Source of the DNA: Elgaria multicarinata webbii
Taxonomy: Eukaryota; Chordata; Lepidosauria; Squamata; Anguidae
Reading direction: 5' to 3'
NCBI RefSeq assembly: GCF_023053635.1
Contig: NC_086183.1
Coordinates: 1,619,501-1,683,500 of the forward strand
DNA length: 64,000 nt
Part shown: piece by piece, positions 13,283 to 21,250 of the stretch
Layout of the letters: each line of letters opens with the position of its first letter
Numbering within the stretch: position 1 is the stretch's first letter
Program-made: the position numbers and the translations under genes
The notes under the pieces: model-generated
Databases searched by the model: none
The model's input: only the letters and a program-made list of their open reading frames with translations
Told to the model about the DNA's origin: nothing

Positions 13283-16200
13283 TCATCCTTTACAATACAT
13301 TTCAGGAATCCATTTCCTATGCCTTTTACAGCTAATGTCTATCCATCAGCCAGTGTGACCGTTTCATTAGAACTATTGTCTAATTCTTTGAAAAAATTAG
13401 CATCTTTACACATATGTGATGTCACTCCTGAATCGATCAGCCAACTTGTCTTGTTATTTTGAAGACATGTTCCTGTGAAAGCTGTAAACGTACTATTTGA
13501 TTGATTACTGCAACTGCTTTGAAATCTTTTCTTATCACTACTTTTATCACCACTGCTTTGCTAAATGTCCCAATCGACCACAAGAAAAACATCTTCTATT
13601 CTTTAAATACGTCTGTACTGTAGATTTGTTGCTATCAGGCTGGTTGCCATGGTTACTAGGACCAGGCCTCGGTTTAACTGCTAATGCCTGTGTGTGTCTC
13701 TCACACTCTTTGGAGTTTCTTTCTTGTCGCTTAACGGCTTCTTCTTTAAGACGAGAAATAACATGACTAAAAGTTAAATTGTCTCTGTTCTCCAAGGCAT
13801 TAATCAAGGAATCATAAATTTCTGGTAAACTTGAAAGTAATAAAATTATTTTGTCTTCCTTACTAAAATAATTTCTTATGGATTTTAGCTGATCCATCAA
13901 GCCAGCCATTTCACTCAAATCTCCTGCCTCAGGCAACTTCAAATTAAGTAACTTCCTGGACAAGTACAGTCTTTCATTGAGACTTTTTCTTCCAAAATAC
14001 TATTCCAGCCCATTCCACAACTCCTCGGCTGTTGTAAAATCTTTTATGTGACATAAGTCTTCATTACTCACAAATGTAGTTATTTCTGCTCTCATTTTTC
14101 TATCACGTTTCAGCCAAACTGTTAAATTTGCATCTTCAGTCAGGGCATTTTCTTCAACTGTGTCCCACAGATCTTTCTTCACAAACTCATTCTTCATTGG
14201 AAACTTCCATAACAAATAATTGCCAGACGTGAGTTTGGGAACACTCTCAGCAATCTTCACTGCTCCTGTATATAGAGCCATTACTTTATTCTCTCTGATC
14301 AGTATTTAGTGTGATCTGGGCCCATAACCCTATTAGAAAAAACTCTCTCTATATATAACTCTGTTAGGAGTTATATGTGACATATAGAAAGATAGCAGCA
14401 AAGGAATATACAGTCGTGTGAAAAAGAAAGTACACCCTCTTGGAATTGTATGATTTTACATATCAGGACATAATAACAATCATCTGTTCCTTAGCAGGTC
14501 TAAAAATTAGGTAAATATAACCTCAGATAAACAACAACACATGACATATTACACCATGTCATGATTTATTTAACAGAAATAAAGCCAAAATGGAGAAGCC
14601 ATGTGTGAAAAAGTAAGTACACCTTATGATTCAATAGCTTGTAGAACCACCTTTAGCAGCAATAACTTGAAGTAATCATTTTCTGTATGACTTTATCAGT
14701 CTCTCACATCGTTGTGGAGGAATTTTGGCCCACTCTTCTTTACAACGTTGCTTCAGTTCATTGAGGTTTGAGAGCATTTGTCTATGCACAGCTCTCTTAA
14801 GGTCCCGCCACAGCATTTCAATCGGGTTGAGGTCTGGACTTTGACTGGGCCATTGCAACACCTTGATTCTTTTCTTTTTCAGCCATTCTGTTGTAGATTT
14901 GCTGGTGTGCTTGGGATCATTGCCCTGTTGCATGACCCAATTTCGTCCAAGCTTTAGCTGTCGGACAGATGGCCTCACATTTGACTCTAGAATACTTTGG
15001 TATACAGAGTTGTTCATGGTCGACTCAATGACTGCAAGGTTCCCAGGTCCTGTGGCTGCAAAACAAGCCCAAATCATCATCCCTCCACCACCGTGCTTGA
15101 CAGTTGGTATATGGGGTGTTTGTGCTGATATGCTGTGTTTGGTTTTCGCCAAACGTGGCGCTGTGCATTATGGCCAAACTTCTCCACTTTGGTCTCATCT
15201 GTCCAAAGGACATCATTCCAGAAGTCTTGTGGTTTGTTCAGGTGCAACTTTGCAAACCTAAGCCGTGCTGCCACGTTCTTTTTAGAGAGAAGAGGCTTTC
15301 TCCTGGCAACCCTTCCAAACAAACCATACTTGTTCAGTCTTTTTCTAATTGTACTGTCATGAACTTTAACATTTAACATGCTCACTGAGGCCTGTAGAGT
15401 CTGAGATGTAACTCTTGGGGTTTTTGCAATTTCTCTGAGCATTGCACGGTCTGACCTTGGGGTGATTTTGCTGGGACGTCCTCTCCTGGGAAGATTGGCA
15501 ACAGTCTTGAATGTTTTCCACTTTTGAATCATCTTTCTCACTGTAGAATGATGGACTTTAAATGGTTTGGAAATGGCCTTATAACCCTTCCCAGATTGAT
15601 GGGCAGCAGCAATTGCTTCTCTAAGATCATTGCTGATGTCTTTCCTCCTTGGCATTGTGTTAACACACACCTGGATGCTCCAGACTAGCAAACTGAAAAA
15701 AAAACTTTGGCTTTTATAGAGGTGGTCATACTCGCTGATGATCAATTAATCACGGGCATTTGATTAGCAGCACCTGTCTGCTACTTAGCATCTTAATTCC
15801 TATGGAAGCAGTAAGGGTGTACTTACTTTTTCACACATGGCTTCTCCATTTTGGCTTTATTTCTGTTAAACAAATCATGACACGTGTTGTTGTTCATCTG
15901 AGGTTGTATTTACCTAATTTTTAGACCTGCTAAGGAACAGATGATTGTTATTATGTCCTGATATGTAAAATGATACAATTTCAAGAGGGTGTACTTTCTT
16001 TTTCACACGACTGTACTTGACCAGAGGATATATATTAAAGTGTTTCTTTATGTTGAGTTTGAAGAAAGTAGTAACAACAAATAACGAGAGACTACAAAAC
16101 AGTCTGTCCTTTCCTTAATACAGACAACACACAACACCCACACAGAGAAGAGCAGTTAACTGCCTTTTTCAACTGCAACAGAACAGAGCAGAACCACCAT

Positions 16201-19200
16201 CCCCACCTTATACTGTTAGACTGCCTAGAATCAGACTATTAACGTAATATTCCTAACATTACCGTATTTCTTTGATTCTAAGACGCCATCGATTGTAAGA
16301 CGCACACTAATTTCAGTACCACCAATAGAAAAAAGCTTTGATTCTAAGAAATAATAAACGCACCTGCGATTCTAAGACGCACCCCGTTTTTAGAGATGTT
16401 TATATGGGGGGGGGGAAGTGCATCTTAGAATCAAAGAAATACGATAGTTGCATCTTTGCCTCCCTGCAATTATTTTGAGAAGAGTCTCATCAAAATGGCT
16501 GCCCTTGATGTCCCAGCCTGCCCCCTGGTGGTCCTTTTAAGCAACCACAACGCCTTTCCCCTTCCCCACAGGGGACCTCGAAGTGCTTAATCTATAAATG
16601 TTGAGGGCCAGAGGTAGGGAGGACACCCATTTTCTGCCTCCTTTCCCCCAAGGACTGGCGATGGTGATGACATGCACTCTGCATATGTTTCCCTTCAATG
16701 GACCGAGTTCCAAGGGAGCCAGGCAGGATGCGTGTTCTGCTCACCTCAATGGAACGGGCAACGTTCAGACACTCCTCCATTCCCAGGATCTCCAGCTGCA
16801 GAACTTTCAAGTCTTTGCATTTGAGAGTGATGGTGCCAGAAGCATTTGTAAGTCTGTGGAGAAGATCAAGACAAGGAGGCATGAAGCAGGCCCTGATCCA
16901 TCGCACAGGAGTTGCTTTGGAAAGCACATGCAGCAGTTGTCGGGTTGCAAACAGAAAACCTGAAGCTGTGGCAAAGCGGGAGGCAACAGGTGGGGTAGAG
17001 GCTGCATGATGCAGATTCTCTGGCCAGAGCCCCAAGCTAAAACTCGCCCGGTCTGTTCTGAGACAGGCAGGAAGAGTCACTGGAGAGAACGAGGGAGCAG
17101 CAACAATCTGTGGCGATGGGTTTATTGCCCCCTCTTGAATCTGGATTAAAGTAATCCAAAATCACCGCTCCACCTCTGATTCTGTTACACAACGGGGTGT
17201 CAGTTAATTTCCCAGTGTCTTTCCTGAATTTCATTCCCCTCTGTCCTTACAGTGACTATGCTTCCCCCACCCGTGTATAAATGCCTGCCAACTCTGGGTG
17301 ACGGTCCATGCATCCGATAGCCCGTGCATCTGTGCTTAGGCTATAATGCATGAATTCATCTTTAAGGTACCAGAGATGCAGCCTGGCTGTTTTATTCCTG
17401 CAAGAGGGTAGCAGGGTGATCCCTCTGCAAATGGTCCTTACACAGTCTTGCAGTACAGGCATCACCCAGAAAAATGCCTCAGAGAGGCAGTGAAAACCTT
17501 TCCTATTCTTGAATCAGCTGGGTGATGGCCACATTCACACCTACTTGGTCAAACGAGGATCCTGCAGGGATCTCCCATATCTTCGTCCGTGGGGCAGTTT
17601 ATTCTCCACAGGGAGAAAAACAAATTGATTCTTAATTAACAGTTACTAGACTAGAGCCTGCAAGCCGCTCTCTCAGACGCTTTGAATGTAAGGGGGCTTT
17701 GCGTGTTGTCATGCTGTAATTTCAGCAAAGGGTCTTGAAATATCCCTGGAGGTCTTTAGGCTGCTGTTGATCTCAGCTACCTCTGCAGATGAAAGCAGCA
17801 GCCTCTGGCCAAGACACCCTGTCCCAACATTTTCACTCATGTGGGAAGAAGCAGGGTTATGGGAGAGGCACTCCACTCCGTACATGCTGAGATACAGAAT
17901 GTCATTATTACTCCACTCATTCTTGGATTGAACCAGGTTCTGGACGAAACGCTGTGCTTCAAATTGAATCCTCCTGGCCTCCCCCTTCCCACGCAATCTG
18001 ACTGGTTCTCCAAGGCAGAGAACGGCATGCAGGATGGCTTGCAGGTCTTTCTCCCTGTCCAAGCAGGCCCCAGAAGGGAGCAGCACGTGTGTCCCTGGCA
18101 GGAGGGAGGCCTTCACACGCACCCCCTAATCCCACCCCAGTTCTGCAAAGAAGCGGCACAGGCAGAAGGGCAAATGAACTGTCAGCCCCGAAGCAGCTGT
18201 GCCTGGCAGTCTGAAAAGGGGTTAAAAGGCAAACCTGGTCTCTCGAGTGGAGCTGTTAGTCCTGGAGCTTTGATACCAGCTCAGATTCTGAACACTGGGT
18301 GTTACAGGAAGGAAAGAGGAGAGGTTAGTTATCATCACGCCACAGGTGCGGGGGGTTAGTTTGGGCCCCCGCTGTGGCTGGCTTCAAAGCCTGTTTCCGA
18401 CTTCTCCGAGAAAAAGCCGTCCATCTGCGCTGCCTCTTTGGGGGGGAAACGGCTTCGCGTGTTGCTCCCAGGGCTGGCAGGTGGACGATCACAACCTTTC
18501 TGCTCCCCCCCCCTCCTGCTCTTGTGCTTTTCACAGCAGCCTGAGATGAAGATGTTAAGCAGACAATGCTTTTACCCATGGCTTGATCTGCAGGCCAGGA
18601 GGAACGAAACATCACCTGCTGAATTTCCAAACATCAGACTCCAGTTAAAAGCGCAGGAGCAGGAACAAAGGTGGCAACCTGACATTTAAGCAGGAGAAAG
18701 GAGTAACTCCCCGTTATGGGATATACACCTGCCAAGTCCCAGAAGAGGAAGCTCTGCCTCTGACCCTAAAGCACATTTTTCTGACTGTGCTATTTAACTC
18801 TTGGGAAAGTACACTAGGGCGTGGATGCTAATGTTTGTATTGGCAGTATCGTCCTTTTGAGGCTGAGCCGTCAGTTCAGCTACCTCTCTAGTCCAGGTAC
18901 CTGTTGCTTTAGATGGCAGCCAAAGGAGCTAAGGTCTGCAGAAGTGCTAGCTCTGTTTACTTTATGAAGCAGCCAAGGCCCTCTGCATTCACCTTGCAAG
19001 ACTTGGATCTGAGCGCAGGTTTCGGGTTTAGCAGGGCTTGTATTAACTTGCAAAGCAGCTGACATTTCTTGGGGAAGGGCTGCAAGGCTCTGATTTGATA
19101 AAGCAGTTTAGGCTCCGCAAAGCTCATTTTGGTCAGGCTGCAGAAACTAGGCAGGGGGTCAGTGGGAGTGAGGGAGCCCGGTTTGACATCATGCAATAGG

Positions 19201-19985
19201 GGCATCAGCAATCCCTGTGGGTCCAGGCTGTCTGAAGGAACGCCTCCTCCCATATGTACCTGCCCAGACCCTCAGATCATCTTCAGGGGTCCGCCATTAT
19301 GATGATTTCCCAAGATGCCCCTATATCTCATTTTAATCTACATGGTCATAAATGCCACCATACCAAATTTCATACTTGTATCACAATGTGCACAATTTTT
19401 TTTGCTAAGCCGCTCTACTATATACTCCTTTCGACACCAGGTGAAGACCTTTGTATTTTCCCAGAATTTAAACAGTTTATCATCTTAGTTTTAACTTTGC
19501 TGTTTTAAATCAGTATTTTAAATCTGTATTAATCTCTGCATTGCTGCTCAGTTTTAGCCTGCTTGTGCTTTTATATTGCACTTCTCTACTGTGTTTTTAT
19601 ACTATTGTTTGTTTTATACTTCGAATTCTCTTCATGGTTTTTAATTTTTGTGAACCGCCCAGAGAGCTTTGGCTATTGGGTGGTATAGAAAAGCAATAAA
19701 TAAATAAACTGCCATTAAGACCTGAAGTGATGCTGGGGAGATCATTCACCTTTTCTCAAGGGCGTCCACATTGCGAATAAGAAGCCATAACTCGATCTGG
19801 CTCTGCTCCCCACTTCCCCCCGTCTGGGATGATAAAAGCAGGTGATGGCTGGTGATGCAAAGTGTCCCTGTAACTGGCTGGAGTCCTGGGCAGGAGAAAA
19901 CCACGTTGTCCACTTTGGTGGTCTTGATCAACTCTGCAAATTCCATGGCAGGGCGAGGCAGCAGATTGTAGTCCTGGGCAGCAGA
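1181..19985 (-). CDS. MTMR9L: MTMR9-like myotubularin-related protein, 5' coding exons 1-4
   Basis: Four exons read right to left encode the first 202 residues: [16 protein letters not shown] at the N terminus, a PH-GRAM domain over about residues 5-100 ([12 protein letters not shown]), then MYPFFYRP and WRLSYVN leading into [12 protein letters not shown] at the start of the phosphatase-like domain. Splice phases agree: 2 after exon 1, 0 after exons 2, 3 and 4. MTMR9 itself is a catalytically dead myotubularin that partners MTMR6 and MTMR8 in endosomal phosphoinositide control; this copy differs at many residues and so looks like the paralogue. Intron 2 (14.9 kb) is almost all transposon. The remaining exons lie beyond the left edge, so a full-length product is inferred. 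The neighbour FAM167B, transcribed away from it, supports identity with the locus that is the pseudogene MTMR9LP in human. Confidence 0.9.
1708..1833 (-). CDS. MTMR9L: MTMR9-like coding exon 3
   Basis: The acceptor is ctttccaacag and the donor gtgagt; 126 nt make 42 codons in phase 0. It begins ALSSVES and contains MYPFFYRP and [10 protein letters not shown], matching the linker between the PH-GRAM and phosphatase-like domains of MTMR9. No stop or frameshift. Confidence 0.92.
1834..2639. other. Start of MTMR9-like intron 2, no clear element
   Basis: A stretch of about 800 bases with no recognised gene or transposon. Minus-strand open stretches at 2105-2610 look faintly coding but match no family I know. 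A short CAG-rich run sits near 2075-2095. It may be unique intron or an old retrocopy. Confidence 0.4.
2623..3126 (-). pseudogene. Copia B integrase-region fragment
   Basis: Minus-strand sequence with integrase catalytic-core features of Ty1/copia ([17 protein letters not shown], then WAEAV) and the downstream [10 protein letters not shown]-type segment. Fossil remnant; the left boundary with intron sequence is near 2640-2690 and cannot be fixed by eye. Confidence 0.8.
3319..3722 (-). repeat. L2-like LINE 3' tail inserted in copia B, with 105-bp tandem duplication
   Basis: Opens with TTTATTTATTTAAGG and then a CCGCC/GGCTTACAAT-type segment, the same layout as the antisense L2-like tails at 21251 and 50650. 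The right part is a duplication of about 105 bp (units near 3534-3638 and 3639-3721, sharing CTCAGCTGGAGCTGGACCCA). It interrupts the copia B integrase region. Confidence 0.55.
3806..4237 (-). repeat. Copia A LTR (3' LTR)
   Basis: 432-bp direct repeat beginning TGTTGGGTCT and ending CCCGGACA; near identical to 9585-10016. Confidence 0.95.
4425..6500 (+). CDS. CR1 reverse transcriptase, open over 691 codons
   Basis: The frame is open from the truncation point to the stop at 6498-6500. The RT motifs appear in order: [16 protein letters not shown] (~210), [16 protein letters not shown] (~265), [15 protein letters not shown] (~340), [14 protein letters not shown] (~395), FADDTKLGG (~425, catalytic ADD), then KCQVLHLGN. 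The C-terminal part has [15 protein letters not shown] and [10 protein letters not shown], as in CR1 ORF2. There is no genuine start codon and no endonuclease, so it cannot mobilise itself in this form, but the RT shows no stop or frameshift. It closely resembles the copies at 31220, 34402 and 36769, implying a recently active family. Confidence 0.92.
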   Translation: MELSATINKLRTIISKVPWQGSLKRKGVQDGWEYLKNEILKAQLQTIPTRRKDRRQQRKPMWLHKKLIDELKTKRDTYRKWKEGQATKEEYRQVAQKCRNGVRKAKAVNELRLARDAKSNKKAFFRYVSSKRQRKEMVVQLLNEDGKLITDDKQKAEVLNSYFASVFSQKRIYDPPGKSEAEVEGAGLQFEIDKQMVKEHLISLNEFKSPGPDELHPRVMKELAEELSEPLSIIFAKSWKMGEVPDDWRRANVVPIFKKGKKEEPGNYRPVSLTSIPGKILEQIIKKSICKHLEINAVITRSQHGFVRNKSCQTNLISFFDRITSLVDCGNAVDVIYLDFSKAFDKVPHDILINKLAKSGLDGTTIRWIHSWLQNRTQRVLINGTFSNWGEATSGVPQGSVLGPVLFNIFINDLDKEVQGTLIKFADDTKLGGIANTLEDRNKLQSDLDRLECWAENNRMKFNRDKCQVLHLGNRNQMHSYKMGDTWLSNTTNEKDLGIVVDHKLNMSQQCDMAARKANAILGCINRSIASKSREVLVPLYSALVRPHLEYCVQFWAPQFKKDADKLERVQKRATRMIRGLETKPYEERLKELGLFSLEKRRLRGDMIALFKYLKGCHTEEGQDLFSILPECRTRNNGLKLKEARFRLDIRKNFLTVRAVRQWNQLPREVVGSPTLEAFKRQLDNHLSGML
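4425..6590 (+). mobile_element. CR1 LINE inserted in copia A, 5'-truncated, open RT
   Basis: Plus-strand CR1 copy ending in the diagnostic octamers (ATTCTATGATTCTATGATTCTATGA at 6566-6590). The 5' end is truncated near 4425, before the RT domain, so the endonuclease is absent. Being inside a copia copy whose LTRs differ by only 0.7%, it is the youngest layer here. No clear target duplication was found, which is usual for CR1. Confidence 0.92.
6734..9289 (-). CDS. Copia A gag-protease-integrase reading frame (851 codons)
   Basis: Copia-type polyprotein segment. In order: a gag part ([19 protein letters not shown] near residue 50), a CCHC zinc knuckle ([14 protein letters not shown], about residue 275), an aspartic-protease-like segment (WLIDSAC, about 325), a GAG-pre-integrase segment (HRRMGH, then [10 protein letters not shown], about 465-505), an integrase core ([34 protein letters not shown]) and a charged linker ending [12 protein letters not shown], which usually precedes the reverse transcriptase. 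A viral-like fossil of recent origin; no host function is implied. Confidence 0.88.
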   Translation of the reverse strand: MVRRSGMLSGEERDADSKAEVSGRQSRSEKGESSGKEIKEMAQTVGTNVPMELLTDVNYLAWSFKMEMALKKDGLWFAVANPRPGMLDREEQAEWDRIVERAKAIIVFCLRNDQLSYIDRSDTPNVIWTKLRAVYVRETAGSRITLTRQIYRARLEEGGSMTKHLQSLRECFNQLSASGMRLSGENMCYIILSSLPKSYDVLVTTLENVPVQNLTLNYVYGRLIGEEQRRQERSAADVQDRKLAGKERVNTLPRGEMAENVTIDGKRREKRFKPKCFRCGKPGHMKKECRVNLESGISCVEAKEGKVCFLSGAESSKRDGIWLIDSACSRTISNRRDLFDDVEGTTLKEVSLADGRVAKVVGKGVCAINSLRMKLKEVLFVPELKYCLLGVSTLTELGFSVKFEGDRCCVERDGVVQGTAIKKNGLFHMEPGDEGEMPCVAQMNRVASNKSPHDGCVHLMHRRMGHIEFKALNKTIDCAGGLKMKNCKNYLDCKICSLAKSKIANIPKSRDWRAKEKLDLVHIDLCGPFPTSLGGAKYVFVLVDDFSRYSWVYFLKKKSDCLKTLKSWVRYVERFFKSQVRILKSDQGGEFMSSEFKKFCDKLGIKHKLIDVKNPWENGTVERRIGVLKNKMNCLMQDSSVQKGLWAEAFRAANDLCNLSWSSSINNIPYYLMHGRKPRLDHLRVWGSYAAVNVPLSERHKKGANALNLRFVGYQGTSWRFLQNNGKILITKSAKFFEQDWGRIHSNPSVLLELKNNAKEPAAEEELTKSVKPAEKELTESAKPAELPEEISEQQEIPEPQGLTKPEGEKESAEAKTIDSSQQQEAEGERQQEQTVRRSNRSNKGIPPERF
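9585..10016 (-). repeat. Copia A LTR (5' LTR)
   Basis: 432-bp partner of 3806-4237. On the internal side the plus strand reads CTGGGCCCATAACCC, and copia B carries the same 15 bases beside its own LTR, so this is probably the conserved primer-binding site of both elements. Confidence 0.95.
10017..10384 (-). pseudogene. Copia B pol fragment between copia A and L2
   Basis: Minus-strand remnant with copia features: a segment with [13 protein letters not shown] and IWHKRLGH (GAG-pre-integrase type), then [10 protein letters not shown]. It is bounded on the left by the copia A target duplication and on the right by the L2 LINE. Confidence 0.75.
10385..13277 (+). mobile_element. L2-clade LINE inserted in copia B, nearly full ORF2, decayed
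   Basis: Plus-strand LINE with endonuclease sequence ([25 protein letters not shown]) followed by RT ([50 protein letters not shown]-type segment, [28 protein letters not shown]) and the L2 C-terminal part. It ends with GGGCGGTATAAAATG and (AATA)n at 13240-13277. ORF2 is spread over several frames (10386-10844, 10860-11522, 11519-12115, 12055-12786, 12761-12958), so at least four frameshifts or small deletions are present. The 5' end is truncated within the endonuclease. Confidence 0.9.
13547..14281 (-). pseudogene. Copia B gag region
   Basis: Minus-strand copia gag remnant. It begins with a segment containing [18 protein letters not shown], includes [16 protein letters not shown], and ends with a CCHC knuckle ([14 protein letters not shown]). 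Protease-like sequence follows to about 13300. Fossil only. Confidence 0.85.
14411..16013 (-). mobile_element. Tc1-type transposon, full length (1603 bp)
   Basis: Ends read CAGTCGTGTGAAAAAGAAAG in inverted orientation with a TA target duplication (14409-14410 and 16014-16015). The terminal inverted repeats run about 210 bp and contain a second copy of the AGTACACC motif at their inner edge (14610-14623 and 15814-15828), the IR/DR layout of many vertebrate Tc1 elements. It carries one transposase gene on the minus strand and lies inside the copia B LTR. Confidence 0.96.
14676..15655 (-). pseudogene. Tc1 transposase, nearly complete but inactive
   Basis: Starts at [12 protein letters not shown] with the paired helix-turn-helix DNA-binding region ([16 protein letters not shown], then a GRPSK hook) and the DDE domain ([33 protein letters not shown]). 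Two lesions are visible. An extra TA near 15109-15112 shifts the frame, so the two halves read in different frames. The middle catalytic Asp (expected in QQDNDPKH) is Gly: codon GGC at 14922-14924 gives QQGNDPKH. The spacing from that residue to the Glu of NPIE is 34, as in DD34E Tc1 enzymes, which supports the assignment. The protein would have been about 325-330 residues. Confidence 0.93.
16262..16444. repeat. MITE with CGTATTTCTTTGATTCTAAGA ends, TA duplication
   Basis: Inverted ends CCGTATTTCTTTGATTCTAA and, in reverse complement, TCGTATTTCTTTGATTCTAA, flanked by TA on both sides. Internal copies of GATTCTAAGACGCAC and a G-run at 16407-16416. Probably a Tc1/mariner-type non-autonomous element, abutting the copia B LTR. 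Confidence 0.75.
16447..16744. other. Intron 2 sequence next to exon 2
   Basis: About 300 bases, moderately GC-rich, with no recognised element. Probably unique intron. Confidence 0.4.
16745..16853 (-). CDS. MTMR9L: MTMR9-like coding exon 2
   Basis: The acceptor is cttctccacag and the donor gtgagc. One base completes the Arg codon from exon 1, then 36 codons follow, including GTITLKCKD and [13 protein letters not shown]. These match the second half of the MTMR9 PH-GRAM domain (human GTIIIKCKD, GMEECLNIASSIE). Its length of 109 nt fits the phase 2 to phase 0 transition exactly. Confidence 0.93.
16854..19230. other. MTMR9-like intron 1, mostly unassigned
   Basis: Mixed-composition sequence without recognised transposon ends or coding similarity. 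Several medium open stretches (for example near 17709-18360) show no family motif. Confidence 0.5.
19231..19708 (+). mobile_element. L2 LINE 3' end with internal foreign insert
   Basis: Begins with GAACGCCTCCTCCCATATGT and CTGCCCAGACC as in the C-terminal ORF2 region of the L2 at 10385, then unrelated sequence from about 19292 to 19410, then the L2 3' UTR ending GAACCGCCCAGAGAGCTTTG and (AATA)n. 5'-truncated. Confidence 0.75.
19750..19946 (-). CDS. MTMR9L: MTMR9-like coding exon 1 (start codon exon)
   Basis: Starts at ATG (19944-19946, context CTGCCATGG, a strong Kozak) and encodes 65 codons plus two bases, ending in DALEK and the first two bases of an Arg codon before gtgaat. This is the first part of the PH-GRAM domain. 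A pyrimidine-rich tract and acceptor (ctcctctacag) end at 19986, only 39 nt upstream of the ATG, so the exon probably begins at 19985 and an unseen non-coding exon lies further right. Confidence 0.9.
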
Positions 19986-20394
19986 CTGTAGAGGAGAAAA
20001 AGTATTCAGGTGCAAACTGAATAAGGGAAGCAGGATTTAGGGAGGGGGGAACCTTCTTCCCTGTGTTTCAAAAAAACAACAACAGACAATAATTGGTCAG
20101 AGATGGCTATATTCCTGGCCAACTTATTCATCTCTGTGAGTATTGTGGTAAACAATTAAGCTGGCTATGCATGTCAGAGGCATAAATTCTTTTGCATAAA
20201 ACAAAAAGCGTGTGTGTGTGTGTTGATGCCTATTTTATCTGCGTTGATGCTGCTGCTGTAAGAGATCGAATAATCACCATAACAAAAGCTCTTAAAATAC
20301 ACTAGGATAAGGGATGGTAGTTTAACCCTGAACATATCCAAGAGGTATATGAAGCCTGGGTCAAAATTATAAGATAACCATAATCTATTTATTT

Positions 20395-20520
20395 TTTGAT
20401 ATAGCATTTTTGAATGTGCAAAGCCCTCCACATATACGTATTATCTTGTGATTCTTGCAATGACCCTATTAGGTAGGCTGGTATTCTCATGAGAAGTAGC
20501 AAAAAGCAACCAAGCTGGTA
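20395..20520 (+). repeat. MIR-like SINE core remnant
   Basis: The stretch GTGATTCTTGCAATGACCCT followed by ATTAGGTAGGCTGGTATTCTC resembles the conserved core of MIR/CORE SINEs. Short and diverged; only the core is recognisable. Confidence 0.35.
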
Positions 20521-20529
20521 AGGGCTCTG

Positions 20530-20652
20530 GGCAGAATGTACACAACTGCTTTAAAATGGTTTACAACAGTAGTGACAACTGTTAGGGCCAGGACACATAC
20601 CGTTTTCAAACCATTTTCAAAGTGTCACATCCTACTTGGTGTAGATCTGGCC
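20530..20652. repeat. Harbinger-like MITE, uninterrupted copy
   Basis: Inverted-repeat element running from GGCAGAATGTACAC to GTGTAGATCTGGCC. Reverse-complementing 44962-46028 gives the same series of blocks (GACAACTGTT, CCAGGACACAT, TGGTGTAGAT), so it is the unbroken relative of the MITE that carries a hAT insertion in the FAM167B intron. Confidence 0.7.
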
Positions 20653-21237
20653 TTGGACATTAAGTCCTTTGAGGAAAGATTGAAGACAAGGAAGGGGAAA
20701 TTGGAATATCCAATGGGTTCAAATGACAAGAAAGGGGATTTTGACTAAACTACCTGATGATCCAAGCTGTTCAACCGTAGAACAGGCTGCCTCACAAGGT
20801 GGTGGACTCTCCTTTGTTAGAGGTATTTAAGCAGAGGCTGGAGATGCACCTATCAGCATGTTGTAACAACAGATCTCCTGCACCAGGAGTCCTGCCAAAA
20901 AGAAAGAGGGAAAAGATGGCCCAGATGGGACTGGGCCCTGCACCACTCAGAGCAGCTTGCTAGCAAAACGGTTTTGCTCTCTTTTTTAGAGAGCTGCAAC
21001 ATCACAGCATTCTTGGGAAGGGAAGTAAAGGAAGGAAGGAAGGCCTTTCTCCTGTATTTTGCAAATCCAGCCACTTTACTTCCATCCCCTCTGTACCACA
21101 GTTGCCTGCTTCTCTATGGCTGACAATACTGTGAGAACTACATGGAATTTGAACTAAGCTCATTGCTGGCATGAGGGACTGGGTGGGGTTCCCATCATAG
21201 GGGAACGGTTCTGCTTAGCTCCAGAATCCTGCATCAT
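20653..21237. other. Unassigned, upstream of MTMR9-like exon 1
   Basis: Nothing recognised. The piece near 20653-20850 (GGTGGACTCTCCTTTG and AGAGGCTGGA nearby) faintly resembles a LINE 3' coding end. Confidence 0.35.
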
Positions 21238-21250
21238 AATTTGCTGCAAA

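Larger units (their letters stand above)
2640..16258 (-). mobile_element. Copia B: old Ty1/copia LTR element, heavily nested
   Basis: Minus-strand copia fossil spread over the intron. Parts seen, in element order: 5' LTR (14331-16258, split by a Tc1), a primer-site-like stretch beside it, gag with a CCHC knuckle (13547-14281), protease-like sequence (13300-13480), an L2 insertion, pol sequence around 10017-10384, the insertion of copia A, and integrase-type sequence (3723-3800 and 2690-3310) around an L2-like tail. No 3' LTR is seen. It is broken, with well over five breaks besides the insertions. Because it hosts four other elements it must be the oldest layer of the stack. Confidence 0.85.
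14331..16258 (-). repeat. Copia B 5' LTR, split by a Tc1 transposon
   Basis: The inner edge abuts the same CTGGGCCCATAACCC stretch found next to the copia A LTR; the outer end reads CCTAACA at 16252-16258. Without the Tc1 the LTR is about 323 bp. No second copy is present in the window, so its age cannot be read from LTR divergence. Confidence 0.7.

Noticed and set aside
20536-20748. Small plus-strand open frame near the MTMR9-like start
   Set aside because: It overlaps a Harbinger-like MITE and has no motif; chance frame.
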